A stretch of DNA of 64,000 bases from an uncultured Bacteroidales bacterium (GCA_944321895.1 CALUNA010000001.1:186001-250000); one strand, 5' to 3'. Shown: positions 1-10,046, numbered from the stretch's first letter. A program made the numbers and translations. Notes: generated by a model from the letters alone, not told the origin.

Positions 1-285
1 TTTTTGTTGCTGCGTGACACAGTGCTCTACCGCAAAACAAGCCATCATCCTCTACAAGTGGATTATGTCCTTGTCGGAAACATTGGCAAAACGCGTCCGG
101 AAGAGATTTTCCGGCATGTTCAACCAGAGCATCTCATCGTGCTGAATACGTGTCCATTCTGGAAAACGGCCGAGCTGAAACTTCTGTGCCGGGAAAATGG
201 AATTGGTTTCTGGGACACGAATATGCAGGGCGCATGGATTCTGGAACGGCAAACCGGCTTATTTCGCCCCGACAACCACCGGTAA
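1..285 (+). CDS. ComEC/Rec2-like competence protein, C-terminal tail (partial)
   Basis: This is the last 94 codons of a gene that begins before the window; the frame is open from base 1 and ends with TAA at 283-285. The segment VDYVLVGNIG, a block about what is or is not in reach, then a closing GAWILE-like stretch resemble the metallo-beta-lactamase-like tail of Bacteroidetes ComEC proteins, which form the inner-membrane DNA uptake channel. No membrane segments are visible in this fragment, so the call rests only on the tail. It converges on the next gene and the two coding regions overlap by 27 bp (259-285). Another metallo-beta-lactamase-fold protein is possible. Confidence 0.55.
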   Translation, partial: FLLLRDTVLYRKTSHHPLQVDYVLVGNIGKTRPEEIFRHVQPEHLIVLNTCPFWKTAELKLLCRENGIGFWDTNMQGAWILERQTGLFRPDNHR

Positions 286-2052
286 TTTTTCACGGATGAT
301 TTCGCCGGTTTCTGCATTCACAGCATCAAAGACAAGCACGTAAATCCCTACGTTTGCATTGGTTCCGTTTTTGGTCAGGCCGTCCCAGACGAAGAAGCCA
401 TCTGTGGACAACAGCTGATTCTGTTTTATTGTCTGGAGCAGCAGGCCCGTAGGCGTGTAAATGCTGACATTGGCCGTGAAACCGTTTCCAGGCATTGCAT
501 AGCGGATAAAACATACGTCTTCAAAACCATCACCGTCCGGTGTGAATGCTTCCGGCTCAAGCCATATCCGCTTCGTTTCTTCCGCTTGTTCAAGGCTACG
601 GTATTGGGAATTCCGATAGCCGGGCGTGCCGTAGTTTGTTTCCGAACTGGCCGAATGCCACGAGGAGGCATCCAAAGCCGGCAGAGCCGGATTTATCTTT
701 TCCAGAGCAACGCCTTTTTCATTTTTAATCAATACGTGGTGCCATTTGGATGAATAGGTAGCGGAATCAAGAACAAGTGTGTCTGCAAGCAAATAAAGCG
801 TTGTCCCATCATTGTTGAGCGTTTGTCGCCATGTTGTGCCCATGATGTTGGCATCGGCCGGACATGAGTGGCAGTTTGCCACAGTGACCGGTTCGCCGCA
901 CAAGGCTATTTCAGAGCCGGGCAAAACAAAACTGTTTTCAGGGAAAACATTTCCCGTGTTGAAACTGCCGTCACTCTTACGCGTTGTGATGACAAGATTC
1001 TGCAGGTCAAGAAATTTGTCGCTTACATTAGCCAGCTCAACATATTCGGCTCCGTTATCGGCCGGATTAAACATGATTTCGTTGAATACCAGATCGCCTG
1101 TTTCTATTTCTTCGGGCTGGCCAATGAGTTTTGTGCCGCTGTCTTCCTGCGGATTGCCTGCAAGGTCGGTTATGTTGTGCACGGTCAGTTCATACAGTCC
1201 TGAATGGGACAGCTCTTCTGCCACATCGAGCCAGACGGTTTCCTTTGTGTCCGATTGCGAAACGGCTGTGATTTCTATGGGACGGTTTTCATTCAGGTAG
1301 ATTAATGAAAAAAAAGCGTTGTCCGAAATGACCGGTTCCGTAAATACCAGCTGTAAGCGATAGGAACCGACCATTGACAAATCTGACCATTTGGGACCTT
1401 CCGTGTCCTTTGCCGGCTCACCGGTGACGCGGATATCATCAAAATAATAATACTTGCCGGTTGTTTTCGTGTTCCTGACCAGAATGCCGGCGTGTTTTGA
1501 CAACCTTACCTGATTGTCATAGGCGGTTCCTTCCAAAACGTAGTCCGATTCATTTTCCAGACGTGAATATAGTTGCCAGTTGCCGGTTCCATCGCGTGTC
1601 ACCCTGACATGCAACCGGTTGTCGGATGTGTCCAGTATCTTGTCACGTCCATCTATGATTTTCTCCTTTTTCCCGTCTTTTTGTGCATAAAGCGATACTT
1701 CATCGGCGGTGTTCCCAATCTGTACATAATAGCCGTCCGGCATTAATGACAAATCCGGTTGCGCCGAAGCCAGGTAGAAAAGGGCATAATTGCTCGAGGA
1801 AGGATTGTATGTGATACGGACATAAATTTCCCATTCGGCGTTGTCAAAAGCCTCAGATGGTGTGCTCAGATAAGATGTGCCGGCATCTTCCGCATTGCTT
1901 TGCAGCTGGAACTCGGAATTGACAATGAAATTTCCGGTTGTGCCGGTCCATGTGGGATTGTTCAGAAAATCGCCGTCAGAAAAATTTTCTTGAATCTGAG
2001 CCTGTGTCTGGAGAATGACTAAAAGAAACAAAAATAGTAGTTTTTTCCTCAT
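259..2052 (-). CDS. Secreted lamin-tail-domain protein with C-terminal FlgD/gliding-type domain
   Basis: A 597-residue secreted protein. Residues 1-19 form a signal peptide (KKLLFLFLLVILQTQAQ). Residues 20-215 look like a jelly-roll sandwich of the kind found in surface glycan-binding proteins. A lamin-tail-like domain (about 315-485) starts LVFNEIMFNP and includes an AEYVELAN strand. A FlgD-like immunoglobulin fold (about 497-597) begins EAFTPDGDGFED, which resembles C-terminal domains of gliding-type T9SS cargo. In Bacteroidetes such proteins are surface or secreted; the substrate cannot be read from sequence. The gene is divergent from asd, and the -7 element TATCTTTG at 2102-2095 on this strand is a good promoter candidate. 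Confidence 0.75.
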   Translation of the reverse strand: MRKKLLFLFLLVILQTQAQIQENFSDGDFLNNPTWTGTTGNFIVNSEFQLQSNAEDAGTSYLSTPSEAFDNAEWEIYVRITYNPSSSNYALFYLASAQPDLSLMPDGYYVQIGNTADEVSLYAQKDGKKEKIIDGRDKILDTSDNRLHVRVTRDGTGNWQLYSRLENESDYVLEGTAYDNQVRLSKHAGILVRNTKTTGKYYYFDDIRVTGEPAKDTEGPKWSDLSMVGSYRLQLVFTEPVISDNAFFSLIYLNENRPIEITAVSQSDTKETVWLDVAEELSHSGLYELTVHNITDLAGNPQEDSGTKLIGQPEEIETGDLVFNEIMFNPADNGAEYVELANVSDKFLDLQNLVITTRKSDGSFNTGNVFPENSFVLPGSEIALCGEPVTVANCHSCPADANIMGTTWRQTLNNDGTTLYLLADTLVLDSATYSSKWHHVLIKNEKGVALEKINPALPALDASSWHSASSETNYGTPGYRNSQYRSLEQAEETKRIWLEPEAFTPDGDGFEDVCFIRYAMPGNGFTANVSIYTPTGLLLQTIKQNQLLSTDGFFVWDGLTKNGTNANVGIYVLVFDAVNAETGEIIREKLPVVVGAK

Positions 2053-2080
2053 TGTGCATGGTAATTAGATGAAAATGAAT

Positions 2081-2102
2081 TATTTTTGCAGCCGCAAAGA
2101 TA
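2081..2102. promoter_or_regulatory. Back-to-back -7 elements between the lamin-tail gene and asd
   Basis: TATTTTTG at 2081-2088 (+) and TATCTTTG at 2102-2095 (-) both match the Bacteroidetes -7 consensus TAnnTTTG and lie 6 bp apart. Neither has a TTG at the ideal 19-21 bp distance, so strength is uncertain. The geometry means polymerase could bind in only one direction at a time. Confidence 0.4.
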
Positions 2103-2190
2103 AGAAAAAAAACAAATTATCGATGATTTACAGCCATTGGTTCCAAAAAATAAAATCAAGGAATTGAGTGGGTTGAATTTAGTTTGATTT

Positions 2191-3198
2191 ATGAAAATAG
2201 CTATTGTAGGCGCGAGCGGCGCCGTGGGACAGGAGTTTTTACGTGTATTGGCAGAACGGGATTTCCCCGTTTCGGACCTGCATTTGTTTGGTTCTTCGCG
2301 CAGTGCCGGAACCGAATATGAATTCAAGGGTAACAGATACACTGTCAAGGAGTTGAAACACGGTGATGATTTCAAAGGAATAGACATTGCCTTTACCTCG
2401 GCCGGTGCCGGTACCTCCAGGGAGTTTGCAGCAGACATTACCAGATTCGGTGCTGTTATGATAGACAATTCGAGTGCGTTCCGTATGGATGAGGATGTCC
2501 CGTTGGTTGTTCCTGAGGTAAACGCTTCCGATGCCTTGGTCCGTCCGCGCGGAATCATAGCCAATCCGAATTGCACGACCATTCAAATGGTTGTTGCCTT
2601 GCAGGCTTTGGAAAATCTGTCGCATGTCAAGCGCGTGCATGTTGCCACTTATCAGGCTGCAAGTGGCGCCGGTGCGGCTGCCATGGCCGAGTTGGAACAG
2701 CAATATCGCGAAGTGCTTGATGGAAAACCCGTTACAGTGAACAAGTTTGCATATCAGCTGGCTTACAATCTGATTCCGCAAGTGGATGTGTTCACGGATA
2801 ACGGTTATACCAAGGAAGAAATGAAAATGTATAACGAAACACGTAAGATAATGCATTCCGACATAGAGGTGAGTGCCATGTGTGTGCGTGTTCCCTCCTT
2901 GCGTGCCCATTCAGAAAGTATATGGGCCGAATTGGAAAAACCAATCTCCGTGGAGGATGCGAAAGCCGCTTTTGAAGCCGCTCCCGGATGTGTGGTTATG
3001 GATGACCCGGCACGAAAAGTCTATCCGATGCCGTTGTTTCTGGCAGGGAAAGACCCTGTGCATATTGGGCGTATCCGGAAAGACCTCTCCAATCCAAACG
3101 GCATTGCATTCTGGTGTGTCAGCGACCAGATTAAAAAAGGCGCCGCGCTGAATGCCGTGCAGATAGCAGAATATCTTATCAGTGTAAACAATATTTAA
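2191..3198 (+). CDS. asd: Aspartate-semialdehyde dehydrogenase
   Basis: A 335-residue cytosolic enzyme that reduces aspartyl phosphate to aspartate semialdehyde, the branch point to lysine/diaminopimelate, threonine and methionine. The N-terminal GASGAVGQ motif (residues 7-14) is the NADP-binding loop. ANPNCTT carries the catalytic cysteine (C128), and the [11 protein letters not shown] stretch carries the expected catalytic histidine. Length matches the family. The ATG at 2191 is the first in frame and directly precedes the conserved MKIAIVGA start. The leader downstream of the -7 element at 2081 is about 100 nt. The C10 protease gene follows after 28 bp on the same strand, with no visible terminator between them. 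Confidence 0.96.
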   Translation: MKIAIVGASGAVGQEFLRVLAERDFPVSDLHLFGSSRSAGTEYEFKGNRYTVKELKHGDDFKGIDIAFTSAGAGTSREFAADITRFGAVMIDNSSAFRMDEDVPLVVPEVNASDALVRPRGIIANPNCTTIQMVVALQALENLSHVKRVHVATYQAASGAGAAAMAELEQQYREVLDGKPVTVNKFAYQLAYNLIPQVDVFTDNGYTKEEMKMYNETRKIMHSDIEVSAMCVRVPSLRAHSESIWAELEKPISVEDAKAAFEAAPGCVVMDDPARKVYPMPLFLAGKDPVHIGRIRKDLSNPNGIAFWCVSDQIKKGAALNAVQIAEYLISVNNI

Positions 3199-3226
3199 CC
3201 TAAGTAAAAAATACAACAGCAACACT

Positions 3227-5722
3227 ATGAAAAAAATTTTTGTACTTGTCTTGTGTGCATGGAGCGCCTTGTGTTTATACGCTAAGCCCCGTACGTTTCA
3301 GGATGCCCAACAGATAGCGAGCGGATTTAACGGCAATACGGGTGTGGCACAAAAAGGAACAAACACTTCCGTACAATTGGCTTATACGGCAAATGGTTCT
3401 GTACAACCGCTGTATTATGTGTTTAACAGAGGTACCGGTTTTGTTATCGTATCGGCAGACGACCGTGCCACGGAGGTGTTAGGCTATTCAGATGCCGGTT
3501 CGTTCGATATAAATAATTTGCCGGAAAACTTCCGTTCGTGGTTGGGTGTATATGAGACAGAACTGGAAAAATTGTCTGTCATGCCGGAACAGGAACTGGA
3601 AAAACTGTCAGATATGCCTCAAGCCAGGTCGCAGGAAACAGGCAATGCCTTGTCTCCGTTGCTTGGTGGTATTATGTGGGATCAGGATGACCCATACAAT
3701 TCCTATTGCCCGAGTCTGGAAGGGCAGAAAACTTCGGTAGGTTGTGTGGCTACGGCCATGGCCCAGATTATGCGCTATCACCGCTGGCCGGAACATGGAA
3801 CCGGTTCAGTATCAGGTTATACAACAAACAGTTACAAGTTAAAGGTTGAGGGAGTCAATTTTGCAAATGAAACCTATGATTGGACAAAAATGCCAGATGT
3901 GTGTACCAGTTCAAGTTCCAGGGGAGAAAAATATGCTGTTGCAACGTTGATGCTTCATTGTGGCGTTTCTGTAAAAATGGACTACGGGCCATCGAGCGGT
4001 GCTTATTCCAGTGATGTACCAGCTGCTTTGAGCACCTATTTCAACTATAATCCGAATATGGAAATACTGTATCGCGAGTATTACAAGAAAGCAGAATGGG
4101 ATTCCATTATCAGGAAAGAGCTGGACGAAAGGCGTCCGGTGTATTATAGCGGTTCCAGCACAAACGGCGGGCATGCTTTTGTTTGCGATGGTTATGATGC
4201 AAACGGACTGTTCCATTTCAACTGGGGATGGAGCGGCATGTCAAACGGCTATTTTGCCCTGTCCGGACTCAATCCAAGTTCACAGGGAATAGGCGGCAGC
4301 AGCGGCGGATATAACTTTGATCAGGGAATCATTATTGGCATACAGCCGGAAACCACAACTGAAAGCAATGTTTATCAGCTCGTCATGGATACCACCATGA
4401 CTGTTTCCAGCAATCCGATAGGCAGGACCGAACAATTTGATGTCTCCGTTGGAGGTTTCTGGAACATGGGAGCCAAAGCATTCAGCGGGAAAGTAGGCCC
4501 GGCATTGTATGATGCATCCGGAAAAATCGTATGTACGTTGAATTTGCAGACGATTAATCTGGGAAGTCATCGCGGTTGGGCTCCAATGTCCTTTAATGAC
4601 AAGAGCATTCCAAACACAGTGCAGGCTGGAGACTACCGGATGTATCTGGTGTACCAGGCGACCGGTTCGTCCGATTATAACATAATCCGTACTCCCGTAG
4701 GGATTCCCAATTATGTACAGGTAACCGTAAGCAGCGATAAAGTCAACTTCTCCAATGCTACCGGATTTGATGTGGACCTGCAGCTGGATTCTTTGGAAGC
4801 GGTGGGCAATTTGTATCAGAATACGCAGGGAAGGTTCAAATATACGGTTACCAACAAGGGAACAGAATACGTTTCCGCGTTGATTATTCGTCTGGAATCC
4901 ACGACAAACAGTAATAACGCCCAGTGGGGAACGGTAAATCCGGTTGTCATTGCCAGTGGTGAGACCCAGACATTTGAGGTGAGCGAAACAATCAAGTTGG
5001 CACCCGGTGAATATTACCTGTCGCTTTATTGTGACCGGGGAAATTCTTACGAAGACATTGGCTATGTGGTTCCTGTAGGTGATGCCCGTAAGATAACCAT
5101 TCTTGAAACACCTGTCGGTGAACCGGACTTGCAGATATTGGATCCCATATCGTTTGCTGACAATGACAATGTGGACCGGAGCAACATGAACCTGGATGTC
5201 AGCATTGTTAATAAGGGAGCTTATTATTCAGGCAATATAATCGCATATATTTTCAATAGATTCGGTTCAGGGACGTCGTTGGACTATTTCGGCTATCAGA
5301 CGCTGTCCATCGATACTGATGAAACACGTGAAATTACATTTAGCGGTGCTGTCGGACTGGCAGAAGGAACTTACCTGTTGGCTCTTTATTATGAATACGA
5401 CAACAATTGGCAACAATTCGCCCCGAAAGCGAACAGCGAAATCCAGTTCACTTTGGTTGCCCCGACAGCGCTGAATCAGGCCGAAGCGGATGGTGGTGTT
5501 GCCGTTTATCCGAATCCGGTGCAGGACATCATGCATGTTAGCGCGGCAGACAAGCTGCTCGACATATGCGTGTATGATTTGTCGGGCAGAAAAATCCTGC
5601 AACTGCAGCCACAGGAGGCCGGTGAAATACAGTTGCCGGTACAAAGCCTGCAAGCCGGGACTTACATGCTTATGTTACGTACAGAGCAAGATGTAAAAAC
5701 AACCAAATTCATCAAAAAGTAA
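3227..5722 (+). CDS. Secreted C10 (streptopain-like) cysteine protease with T9SS sorting domain
   Basis: An 831-residue exported protease. It has a signal peptide (1-20) and a Spi-type propeptide (about 21-115) that normally keeps the enzyme inactive. In the peptidase C10 domain (about 140-375), the nucleophile C173 lies in SVGCVATAMAQ and the catalytic H316 in NGGHAFVCDGY, followed by the FNWGWSG motif. Beta-sandwich repeats fill about 380-750. The last 75 residues are a type A T9SS sorting domain (VYPNPVQD ... LSGRKI ... TTKFIKK). The family includes streptococcal SpeB and Porphyromonas PrtT/periodontain. An imperfect repeat, ELEKLSVMP and ELEKLSDMP, lies at about 112-131 near the propeptide end. 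All catalytic motifs are intact, so the enzyme should be active after cleavage. Confidence 0.92.
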   Translation: MKKIFVLVLCAWSALCLYAKPRTFQDAQQIASGFNGNTGVAQKGTNTSVQLAYTANGSVQPLYYVFNRGTGFVIVSADDRATEVLGYSDAGSFDINNLPENFRSWLGVYETELEKLSVMPEQELEKLSDMPQARSQETGNALSPLLGGIMWDQDDPYNSYCPSLEGQKTSVGCVATAMAQIMRYHRWPEHGTGSVSGYTTNSYKLKVEGVNFANETYDWTKMPDVCTSSSSRGEKYAVATLMLHCGVSVKMDYGPSSGAYSSDVPAALSTYFNYNPNMEILYREYYKKAEWDSIIRKELDERRPVYYSGSSTNGGHAFVCDGYDANGLFHFNWGWSGMSNGYFALSGLNPSSQGIGGSSGGYNFDQGIIIGIQPETTTESNVYQLVMDTTMTVSSNPIGRTEQFDVSVGGFWNMGAKAFSGKVGPALYDASGKIVCTLNLQTINLGSHRGWAPMSFNDKSIPNTVQAGDYRMYLVYQATGSSDYNIIRTPVGIPNYVQVTVSSDKVNFSNATGFDVDLQLDSLEAVGNLYQNTQGRFKYTVTNKGTEYVSALIIRLESTTNSNNAQWGTVNPVVIASGETQTFEVSETIKLAPGEYYLSLYCDRGNSYEDIGYVVPVGDARKITILETPVGEPDLQILDPISFADNDNVDRSNMNLDVSIVNKGAYYSGNIIAYIFNRFGSGTSLDYFGYQTLSIDTDETREITFSGAVGLAEGTYLLALYYEYDNNWQQFAPKANSEIQFTLVAPTALNQAEADGGVAVYPNPVQDIMHVSAADKLLDICVYDLSGRKILQLQPQEAGEIQLPVQSLQAGTYMLMLRTEQDVKTTKFIKK

Positions 5723-5731
5723 GCGAATCAC

Positions 5732-6289
5732 ATGAAAGTCATTGTTCTTCTTTGTTGCATGGCATTGATTGTCAACACAGGATGTCGCAGCACGCGGTCT
5801 TCCAGAGATTCTTCTGTGGAGGCGTCGGAGCGTGCCCTCCGGACAACAGTTCCCGTTGCGGACACGCCCAATGCCATTGTATATAGGACAACAAAGGATT
5901 TCAGCAACTATGTACCCGTTATTCTGGATGCCCGGCACGAGCATATTGTATCTTATCCGGCACCCACGGATGTCTATTACAAAGGACAGTTGGCCAAACC
6001 CACTGCCTTGGAAAATGGATATTGGCTGGATAACCGTGGGATAAACGAACATGTGGCGTTTTTGAGCTATACGTATGAAGAATACAGCCGGTTGGAAAAA
6101 ACGCCGGACATGCAGTTATTGGAAAGCAGAATCATGGAACGTTATCCGCTGACGGAAATGTACAATTGCGGCAAACGTGACCTTTTTGAAGATGAGGTTA
6201 GCGAATTGAATGATCTTGTCAGGAAAGGGTTTCCCGGATGTGAAAGGTTGAATCTGCCCGTTCCTATGACAGTTACGCGAGGAAAATAG
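5732..6289 (+). CDS. Lipoprotein of unknown function
   Basis: A 185-residue protein with a lipoprotein signal peptide: hydrophobic residues 3-14 and a lipobox ending VNTGC with lipidated C18. The rest is polar and I recognise no domain. It starts 9 bp after the protease stop, so the two genes are probably cotranscribed, and it is followed 23 bp later by a strong hairpin terminator that closes the unit. Adjacency suggests, but does not show, a role linked to the protease. The residue after the lipidated cysteine is Arg rather than Ser/Asp-rich, so an outer-membrane export signal of the SLAM/LES type is not evident. Confidence 0.7.
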   Translation: MKVIVLLCCMALIVNTGCRSTRSSRDSSVEASERALRTTVPVADTPNAIVYRTTKDFSNYVPVILDARHEHIVSYPAPTDVYYKGQLAKPTALENGYWLDNRGINEHVAFLSYTYEEYSRLEKTPDMQLLESRIMERYPLTEMYNCGKRDLFEDEVSELNDLVRKGFPGCERLNLPVPMTVTRGK

Positions 6290-6312
6290 TTATATGTTTG
6301 AATATTAGGAAG

Positions 6313-6358
6313 AACGGGAGATATGTTTTCAGAATATATCTCCCGTTTCTTATCTTTT
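6313..6358. terminator. Bidirectional hairpin terminator between convergent genes
   Basis: A perfect 12-bp stem (6313-6324 with 6336-6347, AACGGGAGATAT and its complement) with an 11-nt loop, followed by T-rich sequence on the plus strand. It sits between the lipoprotein gene (+) and folE (-) and can serve both. Confidence 0.85.
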
Positions 6359-6442
6359 ATGCAGTCAGAATCATGTGCCGGAATGTTGTGAAAAGGTCAT
6401 CCGTAGCCTTTTTTGCAAGGCTGGGTCCAGCCTCTGTAGTTG

Positions 6443-7033
6443 TCAGCCTTTTATCAGATTGATAAATTCCTCGCGTGTTTTTTGCTGCTGGAAGGCACCG
6501 GTAAAATCGGATGTTGTCGTTATGGAATGTTGTTTCTGAATGCCGCGCATTTGCATGCATAAATGCTGGGCTTCAATAACCACCATGACGCCGAGAGGCT
6601 GCAATGTGTTTTGGATGCATTCCTTGATTTGTGTCGTCATGCGCTCCTGCACCTGCATGCGTCGGGCAAAAACCTCCACCACGCGGGCAATCTTGCTCAG
6701 ACCGGTAATTTGCCCGTTCGGAATGTAAGCCACATGCGCTTTCCCGAAAAAAGGAAGCAGATGGTGTTCGCACATGGAGTAGAAATCAATGTCTTTCACA
6801 ATGACCATTTGGCGGTAATCTTCCTTGAACAATGCCGACCGTAATATCTCTTCCGGATCTTGCGTGTAGCCTTGCATCAGAAACTGATAGGATTTTGCCA
6901 CACGTTCCGGAGTTTTCAATAATCCCTCCCGCTCCGGATTCTCGCCTAAAATGGTGATTACTTCGTGCATGTGGCGGGCTATGGCTTCCGTTTTCTGTTT
7001 GTCAAACTGAAAATTGTGTTGGGAACTGCTCAT
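6443..7033 (-). CDS. folE: GTP cyclohydrolase I
   Basis: A 196-residue enzyme of normal FolE1 length that converts GTP to dihydroneopterin triphosphate, the first step of folate biosynthesis. The zinc ligands are visible: C88 in [12 protein letters not shown] with H91, and C159 in [11 protein letters not shown]. The conserved core also contains [15 protein letters not shown] and QERMT. It is the last gene of a leftward run and starts 20 bp after the SPOR gene. The terminator at 6313-6347 lies about 95 bp beyond its stop. Confidence 0.97.
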   Translation of the reverse strand: MSSSQHNFQFDKQKTEAIARHMHEVITILGENPEREGLLKTPERVAKSYQFLMQGYTQDPEEILRSALFKEDYRQMVIVKDIDFYSMCEHHLLPFFGKAHVAYIPNGQITGLSKIARVVEVFARRMQVQERMTTQIKECIQNTLQPLGVMVVIEAQHLCMQMRGIQKQHSITTTSDFTGAFQQQKTREEFINLIKG

Positions 7034-7053
7034 TGCGTATTTGTTTTGTTGGA

Positions 7054-7572
7054 TTAATTTTCGGCTACTTCTATCATGTCCTTGACAATATAGATATCGC
7101 CTTGCATGTTGGGATATGTCTTCAGGAGGTCGTCCCGCAATATGCCGGCTTCTTCTTGAGTGCGGAAGTTTCCCAGACGTACTTTCCAGAAAGGAGGCTG
7201 GTAGAGCACATAGACATTTATGTCAGGGAAATCCTGCAAGATCTTTTTTTCCACCTTGAAGGCTTCCGATTTGGCTGTTTTCTGGGTGTTGCTGGAATAA
7301 ACCTGTACGCGATAGCCTTGTATGTGTGCCGTACAGCGTTCCTGGCGGCCTTGTATTTTGCCTTGTATCATGTCTTCTATCCGCGGGTCCTGATGGATAA
7401 CCACCATTGGGTTGCAGGTGTCGGGTGTGGATAAGATGGCATCAAAAATCAGCGGCCTGTTGTGATATGTTTCCATGTGCCTGGTTGTATCCGGTTCCGA
7501 TTGTGCCGGGGCATACAAGGGAATTAAAAACAGGATATAGGTTAAAAATCGTTTTTGTGTCATATTTGCCAT
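7054..7572 (-). CDS. Secreted SPOR-domain protein
   Basis: About 172 residues from the chosen start. The frame is open to 7686, but the stretch up to 7573 overlaps the kinase gene, has no signal-like sequence, and contains the -7 element TACCTTTG (7604-7597). The ATG at 7572 or 7563 (MANMTQKRF or MTQKRF) begins a clear signal peptide ending APAQ. The C-terminal 75 residues ([12 protein letters not shown] ... [14 protein letters not shown]) are a SPOR domain, a fold that binds peptidoglycan strands lacking stem peptides, often at division sites. A periplasmic, envelope-related role is likely. It is probably cotranscribed with folE. Confidence 0.78.
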   Translation of the reverse strand: MANMTQKRFLTYILFLIPLYAPAQSEPDTTRHMETYHNRPLIFDAILSTPDTCNPMVVIHQDPRIEDMIQGKIQGRQERCTAHIQGYRVQVYSSNTQKTAKSEAFKVEKKILQDFPDINVYVLYQPPFWKVRLGNFRTQEEAGILRDDLLKTYPNMQGDIYIVKDMIEVAEN

Positions 7573-7596
7573 GATTTCGTTACAATTTATGTGCTG

Positions 7597-7604
7597 CAAA
7601 GGTA
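7597..7604 (-). promoter_or_regulatory. -7 promoter element for the SPOR-folE pair
   Basis: TACCTTTG on the minus strand matches TAnnTTTG and lies between the kinase stop (7625) and the SPOR start (7572). No good TTG at 20 bp was seen. Confidence 0.45.
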
Positions 7605-7624
7605 CTATTTTTTTTATGATAGTT

Positions 7625-9295
7625 TCAATACCTGAAACTGCTGCCTCCGACAAATTCGCGCAGGAGGGATGTAGGCGGAATTTCACGTTCTGGAATAGAC
7701 ACGAAATAATTCAGGAACTTCAGGAGTCGGTGTGCTTCCGTATATTCATCGCAGTATTTGGGAACCTCTGCCAGGATGGGTTCGGCGTGGCGTTTCAGCA
7801 CGGCCAATTCAAAGAGCAGGGCCGAGTTGAACATGACATCGGCGTTTTCCTGGTAGGGGAAAATCCATTTTTCTTCGCCACGGCGTATGCTTGGAACTCT
7901 TGCTATCGTTTCGCGGGCTGAATAGTTCCGATAGCGGTAGTCGCGAATAATGCGGCGCAGCAGGCGGATGTCTGTGGTCGGAATCCAGTTGTGGTTGTCT
8001 ATGTTGATGGTTGTCAGTGCGGAAACATAGATTTTGAAGGTTTCCTTGCTGGGGATGTCGGGCATCAACTCCGGGTTCAGGGCATGTATTCCTTCCAGGA
8101 TGATAATATTGTTATCGTTCAGTTTGATTTTTTCTCCATTGAAACTGCGTTTTCCGATTTCAAAATTGAACGTCGGTGTCTGTACTTCTTTTCCTGCCAG
8201 CAAGTCCTGCAATTGCTGGTTGAATAAGGGCAGGTCGAGGGCATGCAGGTCTTCAAAATCCCAGTCACCGTTTTCATCGCGCGGGGTTTCTTCCCTGTTC
8301 ACGAAATAGTTGTCCATGGAAATGGGAACCGGATTCAGACCGTTGACCATTAGTTGTATGGCCAGTCGTTTGCTGAAGGTTGTCTTTCCGGATGAGGAGG
8401 GTCCTGCTATCAGGATAAATTTCGGGCAGCCGTTTGGATGATGCGAGATCATGTCGGCAATTTGTGCGATTTTTTTCTCGTGCAGTGCCTCGGCCAGTTT
8501 TATCAGATTGAACATCTTGTTGTTCTTGCAGGCGATATTGAATTCGCCTACGTTGTTGATGTTCATCAGCCTGTTCCAACCTACAAATTCATTGAATATG
8601 CCGAACATTTTGTCTTGTGCAATGCGGTCTTCTATTTTTATGGGATTGACCCGATTGGGAATTTGCAGGAGCATGCCATCGTAGTAGGGAATCAGGTCGA
8701 AGACAGACAAGTATCCTGTGCTCGGCATAAGGACTCCATTGTAGTAATCCACAAAATCGCCCATGCGGAAGTAGCGGCAGTAAGGGTTGCCCAGCGTTTC
8801 AAATAATGTCGTTTCGCCATCGGTGCGGGAGCGGAATAATTTTATGACTTCTTTGGTCTGTTTTTCCTCGCAGATGATATCCCTGTCTTCCTGAATGATT
8901 TGCAGCATTCTTTCTTTTATGTTCAGAACGATATCTGGAGTCAGAATTTGTCCCAGTTTGTCTATTGTGCAATAATATCCTTTTGAAATAGGGTGTTCTA
9001 TGCGCAAATCTGCATATGGGTATAATTCGTGGATGGCACAGGAGAGAACCATGCTCAAGGTGCGTACATAGCAACGCATGCCGGATGGCACGCTTGCATC
9101 AATGAATTCAATGTCCTTGGGTTTGTATACAAGAAAATTCAGATCTTCTACCTTGTAGTTGACACGTGCGGCAACAACCTGGTACGGAAGCTTTATCTGC
9201 AAGGCATTGTAAATTTCCAGCAATGAACTTCCGACAGGAAAATCATGATATTTTTTTGTGTTCTTGCAATAAATCGTGACAGTTCTGGTGTCCAT
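7625..9295 (-). CDS. TGS-domain nucleoside (uridine) kinase-like protein
   Basis: A 556-residue cytosolic protein. Residues 1-65 form a TGS domain, and about 66-200 resemble the second additional domain of threonyl-tRNA synthetase, including HELYPYAD and EHPISKGYYC. Residues 290-500 form a P-loop kinase of the uridine kinase/phosphoribulokinase family. The Walker A motif is GPSSSGKTT at 298-306, followed by SMDNYF and the ILEGIHALNP segment. This fusion is a known family in Bacteroidetes and Firmicutes, annotated as nucleoside kinase; the natural substrate is not established from sequence. It begins 5 bp after the PrsW gene, so the two are cotranscribed. Confidence 0.85.
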   Translation of the reverse strand: MDTRTVTIYCKNTKKYHDFPVGSSLLEIYNALQIKLPYQVVAARVNYKVEDLNFLVYKPKDIEFIDASVPSGMRCYVRTLSMVLSCAIHELYPYADLRIEHPISKGYYCTIDKLGQILTPDIVLNIKERMLQIIQEDRDIICEEKQTKEVIKLFRSRTDGETTLFETLGNPYCRYFRMGDFVDYYNGVLMPSTGYLSVFDLIPYYDGMLLQIPNRVNPIKIEDRIAQDKMFGIFNEFVGWNRLMNINNVGEFNIACKNNKMFNLIKLAEALHEKKIAQIADMISHHPNGCPKFILIAGPSSSGKTTFSKRLAIQLMVNGLNPVPISMDNYFVNREETPRDENGDWDFEDLHALDLPLFNQQLQDLLAGKEVQTPTFNFEIGKRSFNGEKIKLNDNNIIILEGIHALNPELMPDIPSKETFKIYVSALTTINIDNHNWIPTTDIRLLRRIIRDYRYRNYSARETIARVPSIRRGEEKWIFPYQENADVMFNSALLFELAVLKRHAEPILAEVPKYCDEYTEAHRLLKFLNYFVSIPEREIPPTSLLREFVGGSSFRY

Positions 9296-9300
9296 ATAGA

Positions 9301-10026
9301 TTAAAATTTTAGGTTATTGTATTCATCGGCAAGGGTAAGTTTGCGGATACGTTTCAATCCTATTCTCCATAACAGGATGTCAAAAATGTAGAAGCCTACC
9401 ATGGTCAGGCTTGACATGACGGGGCTCAGGTTGCTTATCGCTTCGGCAAACATGAGCAATACATCGTACATGCCGTGTGCCAGAACTGCCATTAACAGGC
9501 TCATTGTCAGGTAATAATTTTGTCGGCCGGCAGTGGAGAACCGTGCCATGGAAAAGTAGTAACCCATAATGACGGCGAACAGGAAATGGGCGGGAACGGC
9601 CCAAATGGCACGTTGGAAGCCGGTTTCCAATGCGGCTTCCGGCACATATACGAACAAGTACAACAGGTTTTCCACGACAGCGAACCCGAGCGAGACAAAA
9701 ACGGCGTATATGATTCCATCGAAACGTTCATCAAAATTAGGATTGTTCCAGATGAGTTTCTTCAGAAAATAAAATTTGGCGCTTTCTTCAATGAGTGCGG
9801 CGGAAACGAATGCGCTCAGAAATACGTTCCGTTGCACATCGATTCCCAGTATTTCCAGGCAAAAATGGATGACGAAAACCAGTAAAACGGAATAGGTTCC
9901 ATATAGAAATCCTTTCAGCAGCAGTCCTAACGGCTCTTTTTTTGTCTTGTCCTGCCGGTAAATGAATATCATCAGCAACAGGGCCGGCAAAACAGCAAGC
10001 GATAAGATTATCAGCGGATTGTTCAT
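9301..10026 (-). CDS. PrsW family intramembrane metalloprotease
   Basis: A 241-residue polytopic membrane protein; the start is the ATG at 10026 (MNNPLIILSLAVLP). The frame is open farther upstream, but that part overlaps tadA and is not protein-like. The family motifs are in order: ALIEESAKF (EExxK), FAVVENLLYL, AVPAHFLFAVIMGYYF and LAHGMYD, which together supply the glutamates and histidines of the membrane active site. The founding member, PrsW of Bacillus, cleaves the anti-sigma factor RsiW. The ECF sigma systems at 14.1 and 17.4 kb are candidate downstream partners, but nothing links them directly. It lies between tadA (20 bp) and the kinase gene (5 bp) in a leftward operon. Confidence 0.85.
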   Translation of the reverse strand: MNNPLIILSLAVLPALLLMIFIYRQDKTKKEPLGLLLKGFLYGTYSVLLVFVIHFCLEILGIDVQRNVFLSAFVSAALIEESAKFYFLKKLIWNNPNFDERFDGIIYAVFVSLGFAVVENLLYLFVYVPEAALETGFQRAIWAVPAHFLFAVIMGYYFSMARFSTAGRQNYYLTMSLLMAVLAHGMYDVLLMFAEAISNLSPVMSSLTMVGFYIFDILLWRIGLKRIRKLTLADEYNNLKF

Positions 10027-10046
10027 AAATATGGTTTTTTGTATGT